A stretch of DNA of 38,261 nucleotides, from the NCBI GenBank assembly GCA_001791645.1, contig MGFA01000001.1, forward strand, positions 42,085 through 80,345. Reading direction: 5' to 3'. The stretch is from Candidatus Uhrbacteria bacterium RIFOXYB12_FULL_58_10 (GTDB lineage Bacteria > Patescibacteriota > Patescibacteriia > UBA9934 > GWF2-40-263). Below the pieces are notes generated by a model. It saw only the letters and a list, made by a program, of their open reading frames with translations. It had not been told where the DNA came from and did not search any database. A program made the translations under genes and the position numbers. Shown here in pieces: positions 6,031 through 13,510 of the stretch. The stretch's first letter is position 1. Each line of letters begins with the position of its first letter.

Positions 6031-7428
6031 TTATTCGGTCACGCGGATGTGCGACTCACGCAACGCTTTTTCTGGCAACGCGCTCGGCGCGTCCATCACG
6101 GACGTATGCGCGGAACCCGTCATCGGGAATGCCTGAACCTCGCGCAGGTACGTTTCCCCCGTCAGAATCATGATCATGCGCTCGATGCCAAGCCCGATGC
6201 CACCGTGCGGCGGAGCCCCGTACTTGAATGCCTCGAGCATATGGCCCACGGATTCATCGATCTCCGCATCCGTGTATCCCATTGTCTTATACGTTGAGCG
6301 CAGCACCTTCGGATCATGGGCGCGAATGCTCCCGCCGCCGGTTTCATATCCGTTGCAAACGAGATCGTATTGCGTCGTCAGAATGTTCTCGGTATTCGCT
6401 CCGGCCAAATGGTCGGCCAAAAATTCCGGCTTTGGCTGTGAGAACGGATTGTGCGTAAAAATCCATCCGCCTTCCTCGGTCTTCTCGAAGAACGGAAAAT
6501 CCACGACCCACGCGTACGCAAGGACCCCATGTTTCTTGTCCTCCTCCGTACGCATGTCGAACTTGTCAGCGCCGTACCGCTCCATTGACTCCTTGTAGGT
6601 AAGACGCGGGAACGGTTTTTCCTTGAGAGTGAACCCGAGCGATTCAACGGCCTCGGTGATCATTGCCTCGATCGTTTGCATCACATCCTCCCGCTCCACG
6701 AAACTCAGTTCGATATCGATTTGCGTATGCTCGAATCCACGATCTGCGCGCGGATCCTCATCGCGGAAGCAGCGCGCCATTTGAAAATACCGCTCAAATC
6801 CGGCGACCATCGCCAACTGTTTGTACTGCTGCGGGCTCTGGGGAAGCGCGAAGAATTTTCCGGGTTGAAGGCGCGACGGAACAACGAAGTCGCGCGACCC
6901 TTCCGGTGTCGCCTTCGTCAGATACGGCGTCTCGATCTCGACAAAATGATTCTTCAACAAATGTTGCCGACACGCCTGCACGTACAGGCTTCGCAGGCGT
7001 AGATGATGCTGTAAACGTTCCGTACGCAGGTCAAGATATCGGTACTTCAACCGCAATTCCTCATTCACGTCCATGGTGTCCTTGGATACCTCAAACGGAG
7101 GCGTCTCGGACGTATTCAAAATCTTCAATGTCTTCACGCCGATCTCCACCATTCCCGTCGGCATGTCCGGATTCATCTGCTTCGCGCCGCGCGCGTTCAC
7201 AACGCCCTCGACCTCGACAACGTATTCAATCGAAAGCTCATCGATGGCCTTCATGGTTGCCTCATCGAGGTCGGGCCTGTAAAACACGACCTGCACGATG
7301 GCGGATCCGTCACGCAGATCGATAAACACAAGCTTGTCGCCCATGCGCCGAATCCCATGAACCCAGCCGTTCAGCCTGACCGATTCTCCGACCATGCCGG
7401 TCGTTTCGATATTCCACGTTCGTTGCAT
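6031..7428 (-). CDS. aspS: Aspartyl-tRNA synthetase lacking the GAD domain
   Basis: 465 aa class II synthetase that charges tRNA-Asp. The N-terminal OB-fold anticodon domain (residues 1-105) includes FIDLRDG. The catalytic core shows the bacterial-type TKATPEGSRDF (171-181), the Asp-site motif QSPQQYKQ (197-204), motif 2 FRDEDPRADR (221-230) and motif 3 GIGLGIERM (410-418). Bacterial AspRS usually runs to about 580-600 residues because a GAD domain of roughly 120 residues is inserted after the RYGSDKPD-like segment. Here that segment (RYGADKF, 284-290) runs within about 15 residues into VVDFPFFE, so GAD is absent. With a real AsnRS in the same operon, a role restricted to tRNA-Asp is plausible but unproven. 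Confidence 0.95.
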   Translation of the reverse strand: MQRTWNIETTGMVGESVRLNGWVHGIRRMGDKLVFIDLRDGSAIVQVVFYRPDLDEATMKAIDELSIEYVVEVEGVVNARGAKQMNPDMPTGMVEIGVKTLKILNTSETPPFEVSKDTMDVNEELRLKYRYLDLRTERLQHHLRLRSLYVQACRQHLLKNHFVEIETPYLTKATPEGSRDFVVPSRLQPGKFFALPQSPQQYKQLAMVAGFERYFQMARCFRDEDPRADRGFEHTQIDIELSFVEREDVMQTIEAMITEAVESLGFTLKEKPFPRLTYKESMERYGADKFDMRTEEDKKHGVLAYAWVVDFPFFEKTEEGGWIFTHNPFSQPKPEFLADHLAGANTENILTTQYDLVCNGYETGGGSIRAHDPKVLRSTYKTMGYTDAEIDESVGHMLEAFKYGAPPHGGIGLGIERMIMILTGETYLREVQAFPMTGSAHTSVMDAPSALPEKALRESHIRVTE

Positions 7429-7434
7429 ATGCGT

Positions 7435-8475
7435 TTATCGTACGACGCCGACGTATTCAATCGTGGCGTCCGTTTCATTCGTTATTTGCGTTTCAGTCTT
7501 GGTCGCCAAATCATACAGGTACAGGTTTCCATCCCGGTCAAAGACCACCGTATCACCGAACCAGTCTTTCATGATGCCATTAATCTCCCAACCACTCGCG
7601 ACACGACCGTATTCTAACGAAAGGATGAGCGAATATGCCTGACCGTCCTCTCCTCCAAAGAGCGGGCCGCTCTCATACCATGCCGTTCGTCGACCATCGT
7701 CTGAAAACATCGGGTTCTCGAAGACACGTCTGGCCGCCGATTCGAGTAGGCGTCCTCCCCCAGTTGAAAGATCGACCAGATGAACCTCCGATGGACCGCT
7801 TAATTTCTCTCCGAGGCCATCCGGTGGCACGAATGTCACGCCAAGCAGCTGCTTCGTGGCTGGATTGATATCGTACTGGTACAAGTGATGCTCGCGAACA
7901 TACTCTATTTCGCTCACTTCTCCGGTCGCGACGTCGAGCTTCCAGAGCCCCGCCACCCACGACTCCGTCTCCACGCGTCGGCCGAGGTAAATCGTGCTCT
8001 TATCGTCCGCGACCGCGACGGGCACGAGATATCCTTCCGCGGCGCCCGGCGTGATTCCGAGGTCGCGCGGGTCGATGTTCGCGGTCACCACCTTCTTGTC
8101 GCCATCATAGGCGACAAGCAGAAGCGCGTTGTCACGGCCAATGTCGCACCGCACGCACAGCGCGGTCGGGGCGGTTGCCTCGTCGGCAGTCGCGCAGATA
8201 AACGCCGCCTGCGTGTAACGCGCCGGCCACAGCGGGCCGACCGTCGACGGGTCGACAGCCTTCGTCGTTCCGGACGCAAGATCAAACGCCCGAATCTCAA
8301 CCGTCCCGTTCTCAGACCGGACGACGTACCGCACTGACGCGTCCGAAGCCGACTCGGAAGGCATAGTCTCTTCGACTGGCGATTCCGGGCGCATGACATT
8401 CGCGCGAATATACAAGACCCCCGCAAGCGCAGCGACGATCGCAACGACGACAAATAATGCAAGATACCGATTCAT
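7435..8475 (-). CDS. Membrane-anchored beta-propeller-like protein, unknown function
   Basis: 346 aa. One N-terminal membrane segment (about residues 5-24, LALFVVVAIVAALAGVLYI) is followed by a long extracytoplasmic part. That part has repeated short strands of the type 'LWKLDVATGEVSEI', 'VHLVDLSTGGG' and 'LYLYDLATKTETQIT' about 50 residues apart, the look of TolB/WD-like propeller blades. No catalytic motif is visible. It lies 6 bases upstream of aspS and 24 bases after the gene at 8500, so it belongs to the asnS operon. It is probably a scaffold or binding protein at the cell surface; that is inference from fold only. Confidence 0.8.
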   Translation of the reverse strand: MNRYLALFVVVAIVAALAGVLYIRANVMRPESPVEETMPSESASDASVRYVVRSENGTVEIRAFDLASGTTKAVDPSTVGPLWPARYTQAAFICATADEATAPTALCVRCDIGRDNALLLVAYDGDKKVVTANIDPRDLGITPGAAEGYLVPVAVADDKSTIYLGRRVETESWVAGLWKLDVATGEVSEIEYVREHHLYQYDINPATKQLLGVTFVPPDGLGEKLSGPSEVHLVDLSTGGGRLLESAARRVFENPMFSDDGRRTAWYESGPLFGGEDGQAYSLILSLEYGRVASGWEINGIMKDWFGDTVVFDRDGNLYLYDLATKTETQITNETDATIEYVGVVR

Positions 8476-8499
8476 ATACCAGTCAATAAACTGACTTCA

Positions 8500-8790
8500 T
8501 CACAGTATCGCTCCAAGTCTACGACGAATTTCCAAGTCTTCCCTTTCACGGTTTTGAAGCGCGAGAAACCATCCCTCGACGATGTTCTCACGGTTCAAAT
8601 TTGGATTTTCTAGATTCTCCTCTTGGTTTTTCATGATTCCCTCCAGGGTTCCAACGAGCGATTCGTCCAGATACACGGCCAGCCGTTTCAGCCGTTCCGT
8701 GTTCTTCTGTGAGACTTCCTCGCCCAATGCTACCTGTACCCGGTTCACGAGGCCGACGGTGCGCTGAGCGGTTTTGGAATCAACTTGCAT
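8500..8790 (-). CDS. Small soluble protein of unknown function
   Basis: 96 aa, not recognised. Highly charged and helical throughout, without cysteines, membrane segments or a signal peptide. It starts 7 bases after asnS and ends 24 bases before the next gene, and nothing else is coded there, which supports it as a real operon member. Segments such as RLKRLAVYLDESLVGTLEGI suggest an all-helical, possibly oligomeric protein. No function can be offered. Confidence 0.72.
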   Translation of the reverse strand: MQVDSKTAQRTVGLVNRVQVALGEEVSQKNTERLKRLAVYLDESLVGTLEGIMKNQEENLENPNLNRENIVEGWFLALQNREREDLEIRRRLGAIL

Positions 8791-8797
8791 AGAATGC

Positions 8798-10096
8798 CTA
8801 GGGCGTAATGCGATTTATAAGCCGTGGAAACGGAATCGTTTCGCGGATGTGCTGAAGGCCGCAGACCCAGGCGACGATGCGCTCGAGGCCGTAGCCGAAG
8901 CCGGAGTGCGGGACGGAACCGTACCGGCGCAAGTCAAGGTACCACTGGTACGGCTCGACTGGCACGTCGTGCTCCTTCATGCGCAACAACAGCGTATCGT
9001 AATCATCTTCGCGCTGACTGCCCCCGATGATCTCGCCGTACCCTTCCGGCGCAAGCATGTCCGATCCCAATACGCGCATCGGGTCTTGCGGATCGCGCTT
9101 CATATAAAACGCCTTCACCGCCGCGGGATATTTCTCGACGAAGATCGGCCGATCGTACAGCTTGGTCAGAACGGTCTCGTCGTCGCCGCCGAGGTCGTCC
9201 ATGTCGCCGATGTCACTGCCAAGCTCGCGCAGCTTTGCCACCGCTTCCGCGTGCGTCATGTGCACAAACGGAGCCCGCACCTTTTCAAGCGCGGCCACGT
9301 CGCGTTCCAAAATCTCAAGCTCCTTCCGATTCTTTTCAAGCACGTCCTTCACAATGCGACACACAAGCCCTTCTTGTATCGCCATATTCTCTTCATGCTC
9401 CACGAATGCGGCTTCCGCGTCCATCATCCAAAACTCCGTGAGATGACGGCGCGTCTTAGACTTTTCGGCACGAAACACCGGCCCGAAGTCAAATGCGCGA
9501 CCAAGGCTCATGATGCCAGCCTCGAGGTACAGCTGCCCTGACTGCGACAGGTACGCGTTTCCCATGTCGAAATACTCGATCGAAAACAGCTCGGTCGTTC
9601 CCTCGCATGCCGTCGGGGTCAGAATCGGCGTATCAAACTTCACGTAACCGTTCTCGTTGAAGTACGCGAACGTCGCGTTGATAATGGTGTTGCGCACGCG
9701 CTGGATCGCCCACTGCTTCTCGCTTCGCAACCACAGATGACGCTGGTCAAGCAGAAAGTCCGGACCATGTTCTTTTTTTCCGATCGGATAATCTTCCGGG
9801 GCAACATGAACTGCCCTGAATGAAATGCCCTGCAGCTCGAATCCCGATGGCGACCGAGATTCCGCCTTCACTACTCCGGTCACGATCACGGACGATTCAA
9901 TGCGGATACCATTAAGCGCATTCCATTGATCCTCCGGAAGCTCAGAGTTCGAATACACGGCCTGAACGCGTCCAGTCCCATCACGAAACTGCAGGAAAAA
10001 AATTTTGCCGCTGGATCGAAAATTATACGCCCATCCCTTCAATTCGACTTCTTGGCCAACGTAAGCACCGATTTCAGCAGCAGTTGTGGAAATCAT
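8798..10096 (-). CDS. asnS: Asparaginyl-tRNA synthetase
   Basis: 432 aa from ATG 10096. The N-terminal OB-fold (VELKGWAYNFRSSGKIFFLQFRDG in pieces) binds the anticodon. The class II core has a TACEGTTELF segment, motif 2 FRAEKSKTRRHLTEFW and motif 3 GFGYGLERIV, with the AsnRS-type ending HIRETIPFPR. Having AsnRS means Asn-tRNA can be made directly rather than only through AspRS plus GatCAB. The start is set by a strong promoter whose -10 ends 8 bases before the ATG, so the transcript is leaderless. A longer frame to 10258 would run through that promoter and is rejected. It is the first gene of a nine-gene operon. Confidence 0.96.
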   Translation of the reverse strand: MISTTAAEIGAYVGQEVELKGWAYNFRSSGKIFFLQFRDGTGRVQAVYSNSELPEDQWNALNGIRIESSVIVTGVVKAESRSPSGFELQGISFRAVHVAPEDYPIGKKEHGPDFLLDQRHLWLRSEKQWAIQRVRNTIINATFAYFNENGYVKFDTPILTPTACEGTTELFSIEYFDMGNAYLSQSGQLYLEAGIMSLGRAFDFGPVFRAEKSKTRRHLTEFWMMDAEAAFVEHEENMAIQEGLVCRIVKDVLEKNRKELEILERDVAALEKVRAPFVHMTHAEAVAKLRELGSDIGDMDDLGGDDETVLTKLYDRPIFVEKYPAAVKAFYMKRDPQDPMRVLGSDMLAPEGYGEIIGGSQREDDYDTLLLRMKEHDVPVEPYQWYLDLRRYGSVPHSGFGYGLERIVAWVCGLQHIRETIPFPRLINRITP

Positions 10097-10104
10097 ACCG
10101 ATAA

Positions 10105-10133
10105 ATAGTAACCGATTCGCACGTCTAACGCAA
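10105..10133 (-). promoter_or_regulatory. asnS operon promoter, leaderless geometry
   Basis: Minus strand TTGCGT (10128-10133), 17 bases, TACTAT (10105-10110), then 8 bases to the asnS ATG. The -35 hexamer is the same as that of the tuf promoter at 25499-25504. Confidence 0.8.
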
Positions 10134-10138
10134 CCGGA

Positions 10139-10167
10139 TAGACAGATTTCAAAAACGGGGCTAAGAT
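10139..10167 (+). promoter_or_regulatory. Promoter of the plus-strand unit at 10199
   Basis: TAGACA (10139-10144), 17 bases, TAAGAT (10162-10167). It is divergent from the asnS promoter, with their -35 ends about 5 bases apart. Transcription would start near 10174. Confidence 0.6.
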
Positions 10168-10198
10168 AACGCTCGCTCTGTGGAGCGGAGGTGCTTCG

Positions 10199-10555
10199 AT
10201 GTTCCTGATGGGTTCCCGTCCCCACTTCTCGGACGGACAGCTCTCGTACGTCTGTCAAAACGGGCCGGTGACCACCGTAATCCTGTGGAATCCAACCACG
10301 AGAAAGGAGACTCTCACGTCAACCGCGAGCCCTGCAAGCGTCGACAAGCCCCTGCCCAGGCGCGCGGGCGTCATCGGCCCAGAGCCATTGACTCGAACCT
10401 TCGTCCTGACCCACCTCGGGTCTTTTTTATATAATCGAACACGCGGCGCGAATCGAATTCGCCGGGATCACCGGAAAATGCGATACCATGAGCGACTCCA
10501 CTGCCTCGTGATATTCAGAAAGATGCGCGCCCACCAAATGTGGTCGCAATTGTGA
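10199..10555 (+). CDS. Putative small protein whose frame runs through its terminator
   Basis: The frame from ATG 10199 has a textbook start: promoter at 10139-10167 and GGAGGT (10187-10192) six bases before the ATG. About 70 codons follow with third positions rich in G and C, as in real genes here. However no in-frame stop occurs before the terminator at 10408-10428. The open frame continues to 10555, antisense to recO, for a formal 118 aa. A TGA directly before the hairpin (10407-10409) is in the +1 frame. Either an indel removed the true ending, the mRNA is non-stop and rescued, or the unit is a small RNA. The first 70 residues have no recognisable domain or signal peptide. Not recognised. 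Confidence 0.4.
   Translation: MFLMGSRPHFSDGQLSYVCQNGPVTTVILWNPTTRKETLTSTASPASVDKPLPRRAGVIGPEPLTRTFVLTHLGSFLYNRTRGANRIRRDHRKMRYHERLHCLVIFRKMRAHQMWSQL
10408..10428 (+). terminator. Terminator of the plus-strand unit
   Basis: Stem GACCC/GGGTC with loop ACCTC, then six Ts. It overlaps the last codon of the convergent recO gene. Confidence 0.85.
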
Positions 10556-11203
10556 GGCAAACGACTCGGACATCCCGAAGCGAATGAGCTTCAATGCTTC
10601 GTCGGACAGCGCCCGCGCCGCGAACCACTGCTCCTGATCATGATCCACGCACGAACGACACACTACCCCGCCCTTGAGCGCATGCCAACGATATGCCCCG
10701 GGTTCGATGGCGAGTTTACATGAAAGACAAAGGGACAATTCGGGACGATATCCGATGATTGTCAGAAGCTTCAACGCGTAACTGCCAAGCAAAAATCCTG
10801 CGCGCTCGTTCGTGATGGCCTGCGTTTGCTCAACTGTTTCCAACCACTGGACGAGCAATTCGTATAAAATTGGGTCCGTCTCATTCGGTCGAGTTCCGAT
10901 GTCCGTGAGATGCAGGGCGTTTTGTACAAGGAGGAGCCGTGACGCGTCCGCATACACGGACGGAAATGCGCGCAGCCGATCCGTTCCCGCGATGGTATCG
11001 AACTGGCGGCCGTTCACGACGTAAAAATCCACGATGGCCGGCATCTCCAAATGCGGGGTTAACTTGGCGAGCATCTTATGCCCTCCGCGCGCGAGCATGT
11101 CTACTTTTCCGAACTCGCGCGTCAAAACGGAATACCACCGATCCGCTTCGCGGTGGTCTTTGCGCGAAAGCACGATCCCAGTGGCACGATATAGGCTAGC
11201 CAT
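10427..11203 (-). CDS. recO: DNA repair protein RecO
   Basis: 258 aa. The N-terminal OB-fold begins ATGIVLSRKDHREAD, the standard RecO opening. The helical C-terminal part holds a four-cysteine zinc site, C159-x2-C162 and C182-x2-C185. RecO loads RecA with RecR and anneals SSB-coated single strands during gap repair. The start overlaps the end of ruvX by 8 bases, so the two are coupled. The stop codon lies in the T-tract of the convergent terminator. It is the last gene of the adk operon. Confidence 0.94.
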   Translation of the reverse strand: MASLYRATGIVLSRKDHREADRWYSVLTREFGKVDMLARGGHKMLAKLTPHLEMPAIVDFYVVNGRQFDTIAGTDRLRAFPSVYADASRLLLVQNALHLTDIGTRPNETDPILYELLVQWLETVEQTQAITNERAGFLLGSYALKLLTIIGYRPELSLCLSCKLAIEPGAYRWHALKGGVVCRSCVDHDQEQWFAARALSDEALKLIRFGMSESFASQLRPHLVGAHLSEYHEAVESLMVSHFPVIPANSIRAACSII

Positions 11204-11591
11204 GTTGATCGATATATGCCTGTACGATCAGCATGGCGGCAAGAGCGTCCTCGTCGGCCTGAGCTCCCTCCTCGCGTTGAAGCCGGATACTTTCGGCAGT
11301 GGTAAACGACTCATCTTCTTCCACCACAGGAACCGAAACAAGTGATTCTAATTTTTTAATAAAGGCACGAGTTTTTTCAAGTTGGTCGGACGAATGATGA
11401 CTTCCGGTAGACAACGGCACCCCGATCACGATTAGGTCGATATCTTCTCCGGTCACACGTTTCGCGAACGTGTGAAGCGTCGCGTCGCCCATGTTCGGCA
11501 CCACGTCGAGCGGAACCGCCACGCGTGCCTCGGAATCGCCAAACGCAAGCCCGATCTTCTTATCGCCGTAGTCAATGCCAAGAATGCGCAT
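11196..11591 (-). CDS. ruvX: Putative pre-16S rRNA nuclease / Holliday junction resolvase RuvX (YqgF)
   Basis: 131 aa from ATG 11591. The RNase H-like fold is plain: N-terminal LGIDYGDKKIGLAFGD with the first acidic residue, the IVIGVPLSTG segment, and a late DEDALAAMLIVQAY segment with the catalytic Asp. YqgF-family enzymes process the 5' end of 16S rRNA in E. coli, and the family was first proposed as a Holliday resolvase. The longer frame starting at 11729 is not supported, since it overlaps the next gene. It lies one base after the membrane protein upstream. Confidence 0.93.
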   Translation of the reverse strand: MRILGIDYGDKKIGLAFGDSEARVAVPLDVVPNMGDATLHTFAKRVTGEDIDLIVIGVPLSTGSHHSSDQLEKTRAFIKKLESLVSVPVVEEDESFTTAESIRLQREEGAQADEDALAAMLIVQAYIDQHG

Positions 11592-11592
11592 A

Positions 11593-11982
11593 TTAATCGA
11601 ACCGCAACAACATGTAAGCAAACCAAAACAATGTGCTTGCCACAAAGGCCAGCAGAGCAAAACCAAACAAGGGGGCACGCTCCTTTTCCGGTTTCCGAGA
11701 CCATCGAATCGCGAGATAGGCGACCGCAAACCAAAAGAAAAAGTTCGCCAATAGCGGAGTCATTGACTGGCTCGGTCCTGGCCCAAGCGGAGGCATGGGA
11801 TATGCGAACACGCGCATGGGAAACCCTCCATATCCCATCACGCTTGCCGGAACATCCGGATTGAATTCAAATGCCTTCTGTGTGTCGAAAAACTCATTCG
11901 TTCGATGTGAAAAAACAGTAGACCAAACCGTAAGCGTCCAACCAAAACAAATTGCTGCCCCGTGTTGATAGCCGATCTTCAT
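11593..11982 (-). CDS. Small membrane protein of unknown function
   Basis: 129 aa with three hydrophobic segments: about 7-24, 78-93 (LLANFFFWFAVAYLAIRW) and 105-126 (PLFGFALLAFVASTLFWFAYMLL). Between the first two is a Pro/Gly/Met-rich stretch (FPMRVFAYPMPPLGPGP) that probably lies outside. It overlaps map by four bases (ATGA) and ends one base before ruvX, so it is fully embedded in the operon. No family recognised. Confidence 0.78.
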   Translation of the reverse strand: MKIGYQHGAAICFGWTLTVWSTVFSHRTNEFFDTQKAFEFNPDVPASVMGYGGFPMRVFAYPMPPLGPGPSQSMTPLLANFFFWFAVAYLAIRWSRKPEKERAPLFGFALLAFVASTLFWFAYMLLRFD

Positions 11983-12755
11983 ACGGGAAGCGGAGTTAAC
12001 ACCTCAATTCCATCCTTTGTCACCACGATCGTTACTTCAAAGTGGGCCGCGAGTTTGCGATCCTTCATGACCACTGTCCATCCATCCTCGGCCGTTTCCA
12101 CGTCCCATGTACCAAGTCCGATCATCGGTTCGATGGCCAGGCACATTCCCTCGACGATCTCCACCCTTGGGTATCGATGATCGGAATAATTTGGGATGTG
12201 CGGACCCTCATGAACCTTGTGTCCCACCCCGTGTCCAACCAACGCACGAACAATGCCATATCCATGTGGTTCGACGACCGATTCGACGGCCTTCGCCACG
12301 TCACTCACCAACCCGCCAACGTGCACGACGTTTGCCCCTGCGAGACAGGCTTCACGCGTTACGGCGATCAACTTCGCGGCCTCTTCCGATACATGACCGA
12401 CCGGGACGGTTGCAGCCATGTCCGTGCACAATCCGTTATACCAAAGGCCAATATCAAGTCCGACAATGTCTCCTTCCTTCAAGACGATTGGGCGATCACC
12501 GCAGCCGTGCACCACCTCCTCATTCACGGAAATGCATAAGGTCGTTGGGAACGGTTCGTCGTCCGCATGTGATTTGTACCCCTTGAATGACGGTTCTCCG
12601 CCCCCCTCACGAATCACCTGTTCGGCAACGGCGTCAATGTCCGAGAGGGTTACGCCCGGCCGTACCGCGTCGCACGCCGCCTTCAGCGCACGCGAAAGCA
12701 GGTGTCCGCCCTCACGCATCGAATCAATCTCATTTTTTGTTTTCGTCAGCGCCAT
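11979..12755 (-). CDS. map: Methionine aminopeptidase, type I
   Basis: 258 aa from ATG 12755. I prefer this start to TTG 12767 because GGGAAGG lies just before it. The five metal ligands of the pita-bread fold are present: D101 (GLDIG), D112 (TDMA), H175 (VGHGVG), E209 (AIEPM) and E240 (HFEVT). The enzyme removes the initiator Met from nascent chains at the ribosome exit. Adjacency to adk and the secY end of the spc cluster is the classic bacterial order. There is no N-terminal zinc or SH3 extension. Confidence 0.96.
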   Translation of the reverse strand: MALTKTKNEIDSMREGGHLLSRALKAACDAVRPGVTLSDIDAVAEQVIREGGGEPSFKGYKSHADDEPFPTTLCISVNEEVVHGCGDRPIVLKEGDIVGLDIGLWYNGLCTDMAATVPVGHVSEEAAKLIAVTREACLAGANVVHVGGLVSDVAKAVESVVEPHGYGIVRALVGHGVGHKVHEGPHIPNYSDHRYPRVEIVEGMCLAIEPMIGLGTWDVETAEDGWTVVMKDRKLAAHFEVTIVVTKDGIEVLTPLPV

Positions 12756-12778
12756 ACGCCTTCCCAACCAAGAAAAAG

Positions 12779-13405
12779 TTACATTTCCAAGCCAGCTAAA
12801 ATTCGATCTTGTACTTCTTTGACGGTTCCTACACCGTTCACGCGGCGCAGAATGCCACGATCCTCAAACTTCGCGAGCATTGGGATCGTATCGTGATCGT
12901 AGATGTCGAGACGACGATTAATCGCCTCCGGCACATCATCCGAACGCTGAAGAAGCGACCCTCCGCACGCACACGGGTCGCCGATGCTTGAACCGGACGA
13001 CATAGCATAGACCTTCCCGCACCGTTCACACGTCAGGCGACCGCCGAGCCGCTTAAGCGACTCCTCCCGTGGAACTTCAATCACAATCGCATGTGTCGGC
13101 TCATCGAATGTAAACATTCCGTACTGCTCCAAATTACGGGGATAACCGTCAAGGATGTATCCGTTCGCGACATCCGGACGCTTGAGTCGCGCCTGAAGCA
13201 CCTCCGCCGCGACAAGGTCAGAGACCAGATGGCCACTTTCTAGAATCCATTTTACCTTCATTCCAACCTCGGTCCCAGCGGCAACCTCGTCACGCAACAA
13301 TTGTCCCATCGCAAACGCTGGGACGTTAAGCTTTTCGGATAAAATCTGAGCCTGGGTTCCTTTTCCGCTTCCCTGTGGTCCAACGAGCAAAATCTTATGG
13401 GTCAT
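12779..13405 (-). CDS. adk: Adenylate kinase
   Basis: 208 aa. The P-loop GPQGSGKGT is at 9-17 and DGYPRN at 86-91. The LID carries C126-x2-C129 and C145-x-C147, so it should hold a structural zinc as in Gram-positive-type enzymes. It interconverts AMP plus ATP with two ADP. It has its own extended -10 promoter with leaderless spacing rather than relying on read-through from secY, and it heads the adk-map-ruvX-recO operon. Confidence 0.96.
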   Translation of the reverse strand: MTHKILLVGPQGSGKGTQAQILSEKLNVPAFAMGQLLRDEVAAGTEVGMKVKWILESGHLVSDLVAAEVLQARLKRPDVANGYILDGYPRNLEQYGMFTFDEPTHAIVIEVPREESLKRLGGRLTCERCGKVYAMSSGSSIGDPCACGGSLLQRSDDVPEAINRRLDIYDHDTIPMLAKFEDRGILRRVNGVGTVKEVQDRILAGLEM

Positions 13406-13414
13406 AATGAATTC

Positions 13415-13423
13415 AGTATATCA
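13415..13423 (-). promoter_or_regulatory. Extended -10 promoter of adk
   Basis: Minus strand TGATATACT (TG-n-TATACT), with 9 bases between the hexamer and the ATG, predicting a leaderless mRNA. No good -35 is present; the region is the T-tract and arm of the spc-operon terminator. Confidence 0.65.
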
Positions 13424-13504
13424 AAAAGTCGTGGAGTGACGGAGTCATGGAGCCGCGGAGTGACTCGGTGACTCCCAGGCCTTACGAACTCAAAATCCCA
13501 CGAC
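13423..13504 (-). terminator. Large branched terminator after secY
   Basis: On the minus strand GTCGTGG (13504-13498) pairs with CCACGAC (13434-13428), which runs straight into TTTTT. The about 60-base interior folds on itself through GGAGTCA/TGACTCC and GGAGT/ACTCC pairs. A long loop of this size is unusual for an intrinsic terminator. Confidence 0.5.
13433..13477. repeat. Short degenerate repeats of GGAGTGAC type
   Basis: Two exact GGAGTGAC copies (13433-13440, 13457-13464) with related GGAGTCA, TGACTCGG and TGACTCC words between and after them. They form the interior of the secY terminator. Confidence 0.6.
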
Positions 13505-13510
13505 ATCTCC

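Noticed and set aside
10097-10258. N-terminal extension of asnS to 10258
   Set aside because: It would translate through the asnS promoter and the divergent promoter. The homologous start and the -10 spacing both point to 10096.
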